NCBI GenBank assembly: GCA_964370185.1
Contig: CAYJIJ010000005.1
Span: 1-64,000, forward strand
DNA from: CAYJEQ01 sp964370185
Lineage (GTDB): Bacteria; Bacillota; Clostridia; Oscillospirales; Ruminococcaceae
Length of the DNA stretch: 64,000 bases
Direction of reading: 5' to 3'
The notes beneath the pieces were generated by a model. The model made no database searches, was not told where the DNA came from, and saw only the letters and a program-made list of their open reading frames with translations. Shown piece after piece: positions 18,880 through 27,885 of the stretch (position 1 is the first letter of the stretch; every line of letters begins with the position of its first letter). Position numbers and translations under genes: made by a program.

Positions 18880-19665
18880 CTAATTCAGTTTGAGTATGCC
18901 ACCTTTTATCTCGGTCATCGCTCCGCCGCTCATTGCAGTTTTTTGGCTTCCCGCAATATTCATTTCGCCGCCTTTTAGCGCCATCTTCTGCTTGCCCTCG
19001 GCGGTCATTGTTTGCTTAGCGGCTATGTTCACCTTGTCCGCCTCTATCGAAACAGCTCCCTTTTCACCCGAGATAGTGATTTTGCATTTGCCCGAGGTGA
19101 AGCTTATCTCTTTATCGGATAAAACCTCTATTTTGCCATTTTTGGCATCGAGTTTAATTAGATTTTTGCCGTCTTTATCGGTGAGGGTAACAAGCTGTGT
19201 TTCATCCTCGACCGACATTTTAATCCCCACGGGAGTTTCTGCTATAACGGATTCCTTGCCCTTTTCATCATTTAATTTAAGGCTTATTCCACCCTTGGTT
19301 TTATAGGTTTTAAGGAAATTTTTATCGTTGAAGCTATCCTTTACATACTGTGCATTAGCGGGATAGAAAGAGCCTAAAACAAATGGTTTTCTCAAATGGC
19401 TTTCCATAAATCCCACGAGCACTGTATCGTTTATTTCAGGAATTATATATCTGCCATATGTAGCACCTGCGTAGGGTTGCAGTACCGGTATCCAGTCGCA
19501 AATATTCTTGCCGGATAGCCATGAAATAAATTCCACTTTCACAAGCCCTTGAAACTCTTTATTATTATTTTCAACTACCTTACCAACCACATATCCAGCA
19601 GGGTTGTATGCGCCTAAATTCTTGCCCTTAGCGGCGGATGCCAAATCAGTAAATATATTATTCAC
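18880..19665 (-). CDS. Spike protein, gp5/VgrG C-terminal-like half
   Basis: This 261-aa central spike subunit has an OB-fold domain at about residues 20-110 (GYVVGKVVENNNKEFQGLVKV, cut here, then PEINDTVLVGFMESHLRKPFVLGS), which matches gp5/VgrG and baseplate V proteins. From about residue 120 it turns into short beta repeats ending in alternating AAKQTMTAEGKQKMALKGG-like strands, the triple-stranded beta needle. It has no lysozyme domain. The start is GTG in a GTGA overlap with the upstream gp27-like gene. The two halves, fused in Afp8 and VgrG, are separate genes here. Confidence 0.9.
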   Translation of the reverse strand: MNNIFTDLASAAKGKNLGAYNPAGYVVGKVVENNNKEFQGLVKVEFISWLSGKNICDWIPVLQPYAGATYGRYIIPEINDTVLVGFMESHLRKPFVLGSFYPANAQYVKDSFNDKNFLKTYKTKGGISLKLNDEKGKESVIAETPVGIKMSVEDETQLVTLTDKDGKNLIKLDAKNGKIEVLSDKEISFTSGKCKITISGEKGAVSIEADKVNIAAKQTMTAEGKQKMALKGGEMNIAGSQKTAMSGGAMTEIKGGILKLN

Positions 19666-20762
19666 ATGCTATCCTTTCTACCCTGTATCACTGTGCGATA
19701 TCCCCTGTCGTCAATGGTGTGTCTCACATCATATATATACCAGGTTTTATCGAGTGTGGGGTCAAGTCCTTTTACCGTGATGGTTCTGCCCGGCACAAGC
19801 TCGGGAATTCCTTCGCAAACAGCTACAAATATCATAAAATCTTTCTGCAAATTCTCTCCAATGCTCTTAGCCCTATTGCTTGCTTCCTGTGCGCTTTTTA
19901 CCATGTGATCAAATATCACATTCTTACTGCCAGCTATCGCTTTTTTACCTGTGGCACCATCGGAAAATTTGCCCGAAAGCTTATAACTGCCCTTTATTTC
20001 CGCACCATTTTCGGGATTTATCCCCATTACAATCACTTCTTCACAAAGCTTTGCAATTCCCATAGTTGCGGTGGCTTCAAGGAGTCCTCCCCCTCTTTCG
20101 AGTGTCATAATATCACTTTTTGAGGTGGGTACTTTTCTGTAATAGGCTTTGCCCTGTATTATAAAGAATTCCATGCCGCAATAATCGGCATATCTAACTA
20201 AAAAGTCGTAATCGCTCTCTTCGGGAAATCTCACCATCTCATGCTCGAGTGTGATTTTATCCACTGTGGAGCTCTTTATGTAGCCAGAAGCTGGTTTTTC
20301 TTTTAGCAGTGCGGTAATGCCTTTGTCGAGTGTTTTTTCGCTTAGTATTTCAAGGCGTTTGCTCTTCATTAATAGGGCTTTTGCATCGAGTGCTGAAACC
20401 TGTATTGTAGGCCCCATCCTATTTGAAAATCTATAGGACACTTCATTTATATATCCCTCAAACACAGGAACAGTGGTAATATACCCAATTGCTATTATCA
20501 CCTTTGCGCCCGGCTGAAGCTTTGCATGGACACTGCTTTTTTTATAGGCTGTTTTTTCCTCTTCGTATTCGTGGAGCACGGTGAATTCACAGCTTGACGC
20601 TTTAGTGGAAGAGGTGAGCTCTACAATTACTTCACTTATCTCACATTTAAATTTCTGTGTGATTTCAGTTCCATCTATTGTTATTCTATATGTTGGAGCA
20701 ACCATGCCTTCGTATTTTTTTTGAAGTTTTGCATAGGTCACATTGCCCTTCATTAAGTCCAC
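19662..20762 (-). CDS. Spike hub protein, gp27-like (phage late control gene D family)
   Basis: This protein of about 366 aa forms the trimeric hub that joins tube to spike. Family features are the N-terminal PTYRITIDGTEIT strand, YEGYINEVSYRFSN-like hub strands, FPEESDYDFLVRYADYCGME in the middle, and LVPGRTITVKGL with WYIYDVRHTIDDRGY near the end. Only the gp27 half of a VgrG/Afp8 protein is present; the gp5 half is the next gene, joined by a 4-base overlap. GTG at 20762 lies eight bases after a GGGGGG ribosome site; a GTG at 20771 is the alternative start. Confidence 0.9.
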   Translation of the reverse strand: MDLMKGNVTYAKLQKKYEGMVAPTYRITIDGTEITQKFKCEISEVIVELTSSTKASSCEFTVLHEYEEEKTAYKKSSVHAKLQPGAKVIIAIGYITTVPVFEGYINEVSYRFSNRMGPTIQVSALDAKALLMKSKRLEILSEKTLDKGITALLKEKPASGYIKSSTVDKITLEHEMVRFPEESDYDFLVRYADYCGMEFFIIQGKAYYRKVPTSKSDIMTLERGGGLLEATATMGIAKLCEEVIVMGINPENGAEIKGSYKLSGKFSDGATGKKAIAGSKNVIFDHMVKSAQEASNRAKSIGENLQKDFMIFVAVCEGIPELVPGRTITVKGLDPTLDKTWYIYDVRHTIDDRGYRTVIQGRKDSM

Positions 20763-20814
20763 TTTTGCCACCCCCCGTTGTGTATTTTTATTTTAATTGT
20801 TTAGATTTGTTTTG

Positions 20815-20895
20815 TTTGTGTGAAAAAGTAAGAGTGAATAGTGAATAAGTTATTGAATTTTTGCTTTGCAAAAATATATTTATAAATTCGTTTTA
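20815..20895. repeat. GTGAA heptamer block with TTTTTGC-TTT-GCAAAAA hairpin
   Basis: GTGAAAAAGTAAGAGTGAATA and GTGAATAAGTTA units (20820-20852; written in parts) lead into ATTTTTGC-TTT-GCAAAAAT (20857-20875). The same hairpin and neighbouring sequence recur at 29166-29186. Confidence 0.65.
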
Positions 20896-20910
20896 CACTA
20901 CTTAAATTAT

Positions 20911-21723
20911 CTATCTAATCGACGGCACTTTTAGGCTCATGCCCTTGCCACCGAGAGCTCTTGGATTTAGTATGCCATTTGCTCTGGCAATTACTTTCCA
21001 CTGCTCGGGGTCGCCGTATTCATCCGCCGCTACCATCCAAAGCTGGTCGCCCTGATGCAAAAACCTCTCCTTTGTGCGGTCGGGGGATTCAAAAGGCTTT
21101 GACTCGCTCTCAGAGCTCACGCCCTGCTCTTCGCCCTTTATCTCCAAGGTGACTTTCATCCTAACAGCCGCGCCGTTTGGGTTAAACATCGTGTAGTTTA
21201 TAGTGGAGCTTATAACCACTCCCATAAATGCCATCGTACCCCAGACAAACATAACTGGCGGTGGCGCATGTATGCTTGCGGCAAATTTTAGTGAGGTGGC
21301 TATTTCTTGGCATCGCTCCGCCACTTCTCCATTTGCCTTTGGCTGTATTCCATTGAGCACTTCGGTGAGTGTACCCACTGCACCCATCATGGCACCACCT
21401 GCGTTCATCGCATTTTTTGCCATCTTTTTAAGGCTTAAGTCCTCTAAGTCGGTGTATGCATCAAAATACAGTGTGAGACTGAGTACCCCAAGGGGCGCAC
21501 CCGTCACCTGAGTGTCGTCGGGGTTTGTTTCTTGCCCTGCTGGGGTGGCGTCCTGTGTTTTCACACTTCTTGATATGGTGTATTCCGATGGGTTAAACTG
21601 CGCAACTAATTTGGTGGGCTCTGCGCCTTCCCCTTTATCATATATGAAAAGCGTGGCTTTCTCCGGTGTATCATCACTTAAATAAGCATCGGCATATGCT
21701 TTTGCAACTTCCAACATGCTCAT
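20911..21723 (-). CDS. LysM-containing CIS tube/baseplate protein (Afp7/gp53-like)
   Basis: This 270-aa protein matches the contractile injection system tube protein family, with QFNPSEYTISRSVKT near the N-terminus, a strand-rich core (LGVLSLTLYFDAYTDLED) and a C-terminal LysM-like module (GDQLWMVAADEYGDPEQWK). The corresponding Afp7 and gp53-type proteins sit where tube meets hub. The LysM fold here is usually structural rather than for cell-wall binding. The ATG at 21723 overlaps the stop of the 751-aa gene and has AGGGGGG before it. Next downstream is the gp27-like hub. Confidence 0.88.
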   Translation of the reverse strand: MSMLEVAKAYADAYLSDDTPEKATLFIYDKGEGAEPTKLVAQFNPSEYTISRSVKTQDATPAGQETNPDDTQVTGAPLGVLSLTLYFDAYTDLEDLSLKKMAKNAMNAGGAMMGAVGTLTEVLNGIQPKANGEVAERCQEIATSLKFAASIHAPPPVMFVWGTMAFMGVVISSTINYTMFNPNGAAVRMKVTLEIKGEEQGVSSESESKPFESPDRTKERFLHQGDQLWMVAADEYGDPEQWKVIARANGILNPRALGGKGMSLKVPSIR

Positions 21724-23978
21724 CAATAGTTCCCCCCTCTTATTCTCTCCTGCCTAATGCGGTTTGCCAGCATGTCGTAGACTCTGTCGGCAACTTCGTA
21801 GACCTGTGCGTTTGTGATAGTTGCCTCCACCCTGCTTTTTATGGGTGCGGTGAGTGCCTGCGGTGCATTTATCGCCACATTGCGCTTTACTTCTTTGTTT
21901 ATAACTTCATTTTCTTTTTTAACGATCTCTTTGATAACCTCTACATTCTCGGCGGAAATTCCCTCACTGACTGTTTTTTCCACTTCTTTTTTGTAGATTA
22001 TATTTATTGGTGCATAGCCATGTCTTAGGCTACTCCTACGGTTTATCACCCTTGTGATAACATCGGCTGTGTGGGAAAACTTTTCTATCTCGGATATATC
22101 TTTTAAGGTGATTTCGGTGTTTTCCCCCTGTATGTACTGCGGTATGAGCTTATTTATCAGCTTTTCTCCGCCCATGTACACCGAAAGTGGCACACTGCCT
22201 TGCTCGGTGGCTTTAAGAGGCTTTACCCCCTCTGTGCGCATCGGGCTTTGCAGTTTCGTCATCATGGCTTTTGTGGTGATGCTCTGCTGAAGCGTTGGCT
22301 TTTCTGCCGCCTTTTGTATCGCACTTTGGTTTTGCAGTATATATCTCTCCACTAAATCCTTTGCAAAGACGGGCGAGGCTGTGTTTTGCTCACCACTTGT
22401 AGCTTTTGCCTCCGCTTTGTGTATCAGCGGTGTTCTCTTTGGCTTTATCGCTCTTGGAAGTGCTCGGCTTACAAGCTCGGTGGCAGTTTCCCTATATTCG
22501 GGCACTGCACTGCTCTCCACAGTCATTTTCTTTATTATCGGATGCTCTAAGATTTTGACAATCTGCTTTTGCAGAACTTCCTGCTCAGCTGCGCCTTGCT
22601 CAGCTACTCTTTCAGTGATAGTTTTATGTATTAACTGCCCTCTTTTTGGCTTTTGAGGTTTTGAGGGTAGCTCGTTTGTCTTAATTATGCTCTCTTTTAT
22701 CTTTATTGGGTATCCCTTTAAAATTTCTTCCCTTTTAAGGATTTCTTCCCCTTTTTGAGATACTGTTTTGGTGATTTCATCGGTGAGGGTTTTTATTTCT
22801 TTTTTAACTATTATATGGCTGCTTCCCTTAGGCACTCCTGTTTTGACGCCCTGCTTTGGCTGACTGCCAATATCGCTTTTGCCCTCTGCCTCTGAGCGCT
22901 CCCTAACCGCCTCTGCTATGCTCCTTGCCACTTCACGACGGGCATTTTCCCTCGCCTTTTCCGCTTTTACTCCCTCGGCGGTGAAGCGTTTTGCACGCTC
23001 GGCATTTTGAGCTTTTACCGCTTCCGCCATTTCGGCTGAAGTGGCTTCCTCGGTGGTGCGATGGATTATTTCGGCGTTTTGTATCTGCGTCGCCTGCTGT
23101 TTACCCTCTGCATTTACCACTGCTTCTCTATCAGCAGCTTTAATGGCTTTTTCTGCTTTTACAGTTTCGCTCGGTGTGATTTTAGCCGCTTTTTTGGTTT
23201 CCTCGGCTTTTTTCTCCCAAATGGCAGTCTTTTCTATGATTTCAAGCTCTTTTTGTGCCTCGGGTGTGGAAAGTGCATTTATTATCTGATTTGCCACAAC
23301 TTTATGCACGGAATTTACTGCTATTTCACGCTCTGCCCAGCGTTTTAATTCGAGTGTGCCCGACTGTGTAAAGCTATCTTTTATCACCTCGGGTGGGATT
23401 TTATGTATAAGTCCCATTGGCAGAAAATCGAATGAGCTCTGGGGTGCTCCTCTTTCGCTTCCCTTGGCGATGCTTATTTTATCCGCCTGTTTTTCCTTGA
23501 TTAATGTGGTGAGTTTCTCCCTTAGGAGATGATTTTCGCTTCTCACCTCGCCGAGTAGCTTAATATTGTTTATATTTGAAATATGGGTGTTATTTATCTC
23601 AGTTTTGCCCTCGATGTGCAAAACTTCAGCTTCTGCCCCCTCCCCCTGCGGTGTCTTTTTAGAGGTGGGTTGTTTTAGCATGTTTTGCTGTGCGCTGTTT
23701 ATACTCGCAAAATTATTCACCGCTTTAATGAGCATATTATTTGCAAACTGCATATCGTAGCGCAGATTGTATATCACATTTTCTTCCTTGGTGATATTGT
23801 GTACATTGTAGATATTTTCAATATGGGTTTCATACCTTTTAGTGGGCGAATCTTCTTCCCCCTCGCCTGCTAAAAGCGCAAACACCATTTGGGCGGGCAT
23901 TAGCTCGTTATTGTCCTCACCGCCGTATTTTTTAGTTATATCTTTTGTAAAGCTAAAGTCAATAGCGGTTTTAATCAA
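21723..23978 (-). CDS. Long helical CIS protein, candidate tape measure (unknown family)
   Basis: This 751-aa protein is very rich in Glu, Lys and Ala, mostly predicted helix by eye, with repetitive central stretches such as KAEKARENARREVARSIAEA and RSEAEGKSD. It has no signal peptide or membrane span. I do not recognise a family. It lies between tube 2 and the LysM tube protein, overlaps the latter, and no other protein in the locus resembles the Afp14-type tail-length ruler. A tape-measure or lumen role is therefore the leading inference. The start is TTG with GGAGGGGCAGGC before it. Confidence 0.6.
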   Translation of the reverse strand: MIKTAIDFSFTKDITKKYGGEDNNELMPAQMVFALLAGEGEEDSPTKRYETHIENIYNVHNITKEENVIYNLRYDMQFANNMLIKAVNNFASINSAQQNMLKQPTSKKTPQGEGAEAEVLHIEGKTEINNTHISNINNIKLLGEVRSENHLLREKLTTLIKEKQADKISIAKGSERGAPQSSFDFLPMGLIHKIPPEVIKDSFTQSGTLELKRWAEREIAVNSVHKVVANQIINALSTPEAQKELEIIEKTAIWEKKAEETKKAAKITPSETVKAEKAIKAADREAVVNAEGKQQATQIQNAEIIHRTTEEATSAEMAEAVKAQNAERAKRFTAEGVKAEKARENARREVARSIAEAVRERSEAEGKSDIGSQPKQGVKTGVPKGSSHIIVKKEIKTLTDEITKTVSQKGEEILKREEILKGYPIKIKESIIKTNELPSKPQKPKRGQLIHKTITERVAEQGAAEQEVLQKQIVKILEHPIIKKMTVESSAVPEYRETATELVSRALPRAIKPKRTPLIHKAEAKATSGEQNTASPVFAKDLVERYILQNQSAIQKAAEKPTLQQSITTKAMMTKLQSPMRTEGVKPLKATEQGSVPLSVYMGGEKLINKLIPQYIQGENTEITLKDISEIEKFSHTADVITRVINRRSSLRHGYAPINIIYKKEVEKTVSEGISAENVEVIKEIVKKENEVINKEVKRNVAINAPQALTAPIKSRVEATITNAQVYEVADRVYDMLANRIRQERIRGGNY

Positions 23979-24185
23979 GCCTGCCCCTCCTTTTTTGTAG
24001 ATTGTAATAATGCATATTAAGTGAAAAGTGAAGAGTTAAGGTGTCACCAAAGCGACATACTTAAGTATTTTTAATAAATAAGCAATATGGGTTTACTAAA
24101 AAAACACAATATTTTTTTCACTATTCACTGCAAATGCGTTTTGCAGTTGTCTATATAAATATAGAAAGATAAAATTTCCTCACTA
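23979..24185. repeat. GTGAA-type repeat block in the tube 2 / helical-protein spacer
   Basis: GTGAAAAGTGAAGAGTTAAGG (written in part; 24021-24040) and the opposite-strand form TTCACTATTCACTGC (24118-24132) flank AT-rich sequence. No gene or clear terminator is seen. Confidence 0.5.
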
Positions 24186-24710
24186 CTAAAGCCCTATGAG
24201 ATTACCAGCCATTGCAAGCATCGACTGATCTTCAAGCCTTTCATATACAAGCTCAAAGGTTTCGATAATTATATTGCCACTTGCGGCATTTAGCTCTGAT
24301 GCAGACCACTTTCTCACGGTTGCTCCCTCTATTGCGTAGATTTTTGCAAGCTTTCCGCCATGATCCCTTACCACAAGTGCCAGTGGAATATTAAGCCTTT
24401 GCCCCACTGCAAATCTGCCTGCGAGCATTGCGGCTAAGAAATTCATATTAGCTGCACTTACCATGCCCCTCTCTAAAGTGAGCACCTTTTCGGTGGAAAC
24501 TGGCTTTAATAGGGATTTTGTAAATCTATTATATCCGCCCTCTACAAAGGGCTCTGTTTCCACTCCGTTTTCAAGGCCGCTAATCTTTGAGAAGCTCATT
24601 GGTACCATCTGTATAAACACCTGAAAATTGTACCCCGGCACTGGTAGACGAGGTAGTGAACCTGTTTTGGGTTTCCAAGTTCCGCCTGTTGGTGTTGGTT
24701 CGTTTGCCAT
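24186..24710 (-). CDS. Inner tube protein 2 (gp19-like, Afp5-type)
   Basis: This 174-aa protein of the T4 gp19 tail-tube family has the core VPGYNFQVFIQMVPMSFSKI, ERGMVSAANMNFLAAM and a C-terminal IIIETFELVYERL strand. It carries an N-terminal Pro/Gly extension and a C-terminal tail beyond tube 1, consistent with Afp5-like tubes that adapt the tube to the hub. ATG has GGAAGGG eight bases upstream. It is encoded after a tail-assembly pair, exactly where tube 2 lies in other eCIS loci. Confidence 0.92.
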   Translation of the reverse strand: MANEPTPTGGTWKPKTGSLPRLPVPGYNFQVFIQMVPMSFSKISGLENGVETEPFVEGGYNRFTKSLLKPVSTEKVLTLERGMVSAANMNFLAAMLAGRFAVGQRLNIPLALVVRDHGGKLAKIYAIEGATVRKWSASELNAASGNIIIETFELVYERLEDQSMLAMAGNLIGL

Positions 24711-24767
24711 ATTGATTACCCTTCCTTTCCTCTGAGGTTAAAAGCAATATGAAGGGTATTCCCCTCG

Positions 24768-24947
24768 TTATAGCTCAAATATATTCTTTGGTTCATTATT
24801 TATTTCTTTGTGTATGGCGGAGATTTCCGCGCAGAAGCGCCTTCTCGTTTTGTGGTCAAGCTTAATTACCGTACTGAAATCCCAGTTGTAATAATATGAG
24901 ATGAAGGAGATTTCTTGGTAGAGTAATTCTTCGGGGTATATGGTCAC
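24768..24947 (-). CDS. Small CIS protein, DUF6760-like (Afp6-type)
   Basis: A 59-aa gene is hidden between the tail-assembly protein and tube 2. It starts with GTG in a GTGA overlap with the upstream stop codon. The protein begins MTIYPEELLYQEISFISYY, then NWDFSTVIKLDHKTRRRFC and EISAIHKEIN. The order YPxxLYxE-xSFI-YYxxWxxxxxxxLxHxxRRRxxxEI matches the short DUF6760-type protein that follows the tail-assembly gene in many eCIS operons. It is probably a minor assembly or adaptor factor. Confidence 0.8.
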   Translation of the reverse strand: MTIYPEELLYQEISFISYYYNWDFSTVIKLDHKTRRRFCAEISAIHKEINNEPKNIFEL

Positions 24948-25318
24948 TCCGCCATCGTAAAATTTATAGCTTGCTCGTATTTATGGCCACATTCGGGACA
25001 AACACAACTGTTTGTAATAGTTTCTATTGCATTTATTTTTTGGTACATATCCTGTAAAAACGCAAGGTCTGAGGAGAAGAATTTCTCCACCACTCTCGGG
25101 TCAAGCTTTGGAAGTGTGCCAAGGGAAGTGATTACCCTTGATAGGAGTATCACTGTGAGGTAGCCTGGATTTTGCACTACTCTGGGGTCCCTGAGTGGCA
25201 GTATTTCATCGGCGGCAGTTGCAAGGCGCATAACACCTCTTTTATGCAGTGTGCCCGTGCTATCAACATAGCCTTTAGGCAAATCAAATTCATATTCGGT
25301 AACAAAATCAAATTCCAT
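24944..25318 (-). CDS. CIS tail-assembly protein with a zinc-ribbon-like C-terminus
   Basis: This 124-aa protein resembles the phage tail assembly proteins that sit between the tube genes of eCIS loci. It starts MEFDFVTEYEFDLPKGYVD, continues with MRLATAADEILPLRD and GYLTVILLSRVI, and ends with a CVCPEC pair. The C-x-C-xx-C cluster could bind metal. ATG at 25318 is preferred, with GGAG eight bases upstream; a longer frame to 25351 has no ribosome site. It is translationally coupled to the next small gene. Confidence 0.82.
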   Translation of the reverse strand: MEFDFVTEYEFDLPKGYVDSTGTLHKRGVMRLATAADEILPLRDPRVVQNPGYLTVILLSRVITSLGTLPKLDPRVVEKFFSSDLAFLQDMYQKINAIETITNSCVCPECGHKYEQAINFTMAE

Positions 25319-25351
25319 TATATATACTCCAGTCTGCGACAATTGCCGCAA

Positions 25352-25581
25352 AAATTTTTTATGGGATAAGCTTAAGTTAAGAGTGAATAATGAATAATGA
25401 ATAGTGAATAGTTTCAGTGTTTCGCCCTGCGAAACTTATTTAAAATACATTTTTGCTACGCAAAAATACATTAACTTCTTCACTTTTCACTCTTCACTCT
25501 TCACTTAAAACTACCCCTTGGGGTGGGTGCGGCTGATTTTGCCGCACCCAAGTGAGTAAAAAATAATTGTAGTAAGTAAAA
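25352..25581. repeat. GTGAA heptamer block with two unique-stem hairpins
   Basis: GAGTGAATAATGAATAATG-type units (25380-25412) lead to GTTTCGC-CCT-GCGAAAC (25419-25435), then ATTTTTGC-TAC-GCAAAAAT (25449-25467), and close with the inverse repeats CTTCACTTTTCACTCTTCAC (25478-25504, written in part). The whole block is an inverted arrangement enclosing two hairpins in the spacer between tube 1 and the tail-assembly gene. Confidence 0.7.
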
Positions 25582-26031
25582 TTATAGGTTTCTTCTCATT
25601 TCTTCAAATGCGAGCTCTACGCTTTCAAAAGCGATTTCGCTTGCGCTTGCATTAAAGTCAGGAGCTGTGTATTTGCAAGGCCATGCATTAACAAGTGTCC
25701 AGTTAGCGATATCGCCTCTTGCATCGTCCATTAGATAGATGGTGATGTCCTGAACTCTGTCTTCAGCGGCGCCTTTAGTACCATTAGAGATACCTGCAAC
25801 CCACTCATAGAAAGACATATTCTCGCTCATGCCCCATTTTAGTGTAACATTGCCGTACTTTGTTAAGCCGGGCATTTTTCTTGGAGAAGCTATTGTTTCG
25901 GTACCTTCTCTGTACTCGATAACATCAATAGTTGCATCAAATCCGCTAACTTCGGAAAAAGCTGCTACGTCGATACTGTCTATCTCCACCCGGTAATTAT
26001 ACTTCTTGTATGGATATAAGTTTATTGCCAT
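25582..26031 (-). CDS. Inner tube protein 1 (gp19-like, Afp1-type)
   Basis: This 149-aa protein of the T4 gp19 family has the canonical length for the major CIS tube protein. YNYRVEIDSIDVAAFSEVSG, then IEYREG, ARKMPGL-like (SPRKMPGLTKYGNVTLKWG) and a FESVELAFEEM C-terminal strand are all standard. It polymerises into stacked hexamers inside the sheath. ATG has AAAGGATG eight bases upstream. It follows the sheath gene by 58 bases, so the two most abundant structural proteins are encoded side by side. Confidence 0.95.
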   Translation of the reverse strand: MAINLYPYKKYNYRVEIDSIDVAAFSEVSGFDATIDVIEYREGTETIASPRKMPGLTKYGNVTLKWGMSENMSFYEWVAGISNGTKGAAEDRVQDITIYLMDDARGDIANWTLVNAWPCKYTAPDFNASASEIAFESVELAFEEMRRNL

Positions 26032-26089
26032 TTTAATTTCATCCTTTCAGGTAGTTAATATATTTTAAAAAATGGTTCTTACGCTAAAA

Positions 26090-27811
26090 TTACTCTTTCA
26101 TGAATTGTGTAATTCTGAAGATTACAAATTCAGCAGGACGGCTTGGAGCTACGCCGATTACGCAGATTAGCTTGCCGTTTTGGATGTCCTGTTGAGTCAT
26201 TGTGTCAGGGCCGATGTTTACAAAGAATGCTTCGTCTTCGCTTGTGCCAACGAGTGCGCCTGCACGGTACATATCTCTTAGGAAGGAGCGGATAGTCATG
26301 CCAACTCTTGCCCAGAGCACTTGATCGTTTGGCTCAAATACTGCCCAGTTTGTCTGTGCTTTGATTGTTTCTTCTAAGTAGATGAATAGTCTGCGCACAT
26401 TGACATATTTCCATAGGCTGTTTGAAGAACAAGTTCTGCCACCCCAAACTCTAATTCCCTGTCCAGGTAGAGCACGGATTAGGTTAACGCCTGCTGGATT
26501 TAGTAGGTCTTGCTCGCCTTTATTGTATAGGCAGGATAGACCTAAGCAGTTGTTAACAACTTCGTTAGCAGGAGCTTTGTGAACACCTCTTGTATTATCA
26601 CTTCTTGCGTAGATACCGCAAATAGCACCTGATGGAGGAATGTATGTAGCTTTTTTAGCCGCCATATCATATACCTGTAACCAAGGATGATACATTGCAG
26701 CGTAATCGCTGTCAACTATTTCACGGTGAACTAATAGTTCCTGTGGTTTAGTTACATCGCCGGGCATATCAAGCACTGCAAAACGGCTTGCAAGTAGCTG
26801 GCAATGTGATACAAGTGCAAGCTGTACAGCAGGGGAGGTTATCCCTGGGATTGCCATAATGCTAACATTTGTGATTTCTTTAAACGCTTCAAGGCCTGTG
26901 CGTTTGCCTGGAGTGTCGCCGCCGCCGATGTAAACATCGTCAGTTACATTTTTGCCGTTACCGTCGCTACCGCCGGATAGAGCCATAGTAGCTCTCTTAG
27001 CTTTTGCATCGCCTGCAAGAACTAACATTGGTGGGAAGATTTCATCAATCACATCGTATTTAATGTCGATTAATGCGGAACGGGACATTCTGTTTTCAAT
27101 GTAATCAGTGCTTTGTGGGTTGAAGGAAACATTTTCGTAAAGTTCTACTTCTTCACCGCAAGCAACTTCGATTGTAGCTTCACAGCTTGCAATCCATTTC
27201 TTAGCAACTACGCCTGTATCAACGATGCTGCCTGTTTCGAATGCGTTTACAAAAGTAACTGCATTGCCTTGGATTTTAGCTATTGCGTTGTATTCAACAG
27301 CTTCGTCAGCTTCAACAAGTGCAACTACATCGCCAACTGAGAATGCGGAAGCATTTTTGAATTGGTATGTGGTATTTCCTGAAGCTGCATCTTCTTCGGA
27401 AGCAACTACTGGGCTTTTGGATTTGGAAGCTACAACACTTGTAATTTTGATGTTGTTACCCCATTTACCTGCGTTTTTCGCTTTAACAACCATTGAGCCA
27501 ACTACACCGCTTGCAGTTTTCGCATCAGCTGGAGCAACGCGCATAATATAGCAACGAGCGCCTCCGTTTGCAAAGAACTGTTCCACCGAGTAAGCTAAAT
27601 AGCGATTTGCGCCAAAGGCTGTTTCGGAAAGGTAGCCACCGAATTTGCGTTGGAATTCAGCAAAGCTTGTGATAAACTCTGGAGTGCCTGCTGTTGCGCC
27701 TTTTTCAGCTAAGCCTATAAAGCCTGCAGTACTGGTGCTAACACCCTCCATAGCCCTCATGCCGGACTCAAACTCTTCAACATACACACCTGGAGATAAA
27801 TATTCAGCCAT
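26090..27811 (-). CDS. Tail sheath protein
   Basis: This 573-aa contractile sheath subunit has the family start LSPGVYVEEFESG and the C-terminal domain WAVFEPNDQVLWARVGM followed by FFVNIGPDTMTQQDIQNG and PAEFVIFRI. Afp-type particles often use several sheath proteins; only one sheath gene is present here. Residues about 120-240 look like a variable surface insertion. ATG at 27811 follows a small hairpin (27822-27842) that separates it from a strong AGGAGG site. Confidence 0.95.
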   Translation of the reverse strand: MAEYLSPGVYVEEFESGMRAMEGVSTSTAGFIGLAEKGATAGTPEFITSFAEFQRKFGGYLSETAFGANRYLAYSVEQFFANGGARCYIMRVAPADAKTASGVVGSMVVKAKNAGKWGNNIKITSVVASKSKSPVVASEEDAASGNTTYQFKNASAFSVGDVVALVEADEAVEYNAIAKIQGNAVTFVNAFETGSIVDTGVVAKKWIASCEATIEVACGEEVELYENVSFNPQSTDYIENRMSRSALIDIKYDVIDEIFPPMLVLAGDAKAKRATMALSGGSDGNGKNVTDDVYIGGGDTPGKRTGLEAFKEITNVSIMAIPGITSPAVQLALVSHCQLLASRFAVLDMPGDVTKPQELLVHREIVDSDYAAMYHPWLQVYDMAAKKATYIPPSGAICGIYARSDNTRGVHKAPANEVVNNCLGLSCLYNKGEQDLLNPAGVNLIRALPGQGIRVWGGRTCSSNSLWKYVNVRRLFIYLEETIKAQTNWAVFEPNDQVLWARVGMTIRSFLRDMYRAGALVGTSEDEAFFVNIGPDTMTQQDIQNGKLICVIGVAPSRPAEFVIFRITQFMKE

Positions 27812-27821
27812 TTTTTCTTAC

Positions 27822-27842
27822 GACCATCTGGTTAGAATGGTC
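27822..27842 (-). promoter_or_regulatory. Hairpin between ribosome site and start codon of the sheath gene
   Basis: GACCAT and ATGGTC (6-bp arms, 9-nt loop) lie between AGGAGGAA (27843-27850, minus strand) and the ATG of the sheath gene. Folding would bring the distant ribosome site close to the start. The same GACCAT/ATGGTC arms occur in the leader of the left AAA+ gene. Confidence 0.4.
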
Positions 27843-27885
27843 TTCCTCCTTTACTTAAGTTATTAATAATTTTTAGAGAAACTCT

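Noticed and set aside
25378..25510. CRISPR array suggested by repeated short units
   Set aside because: The units are degenerate heptamers with no regular spacers and no cas genes are nearby.
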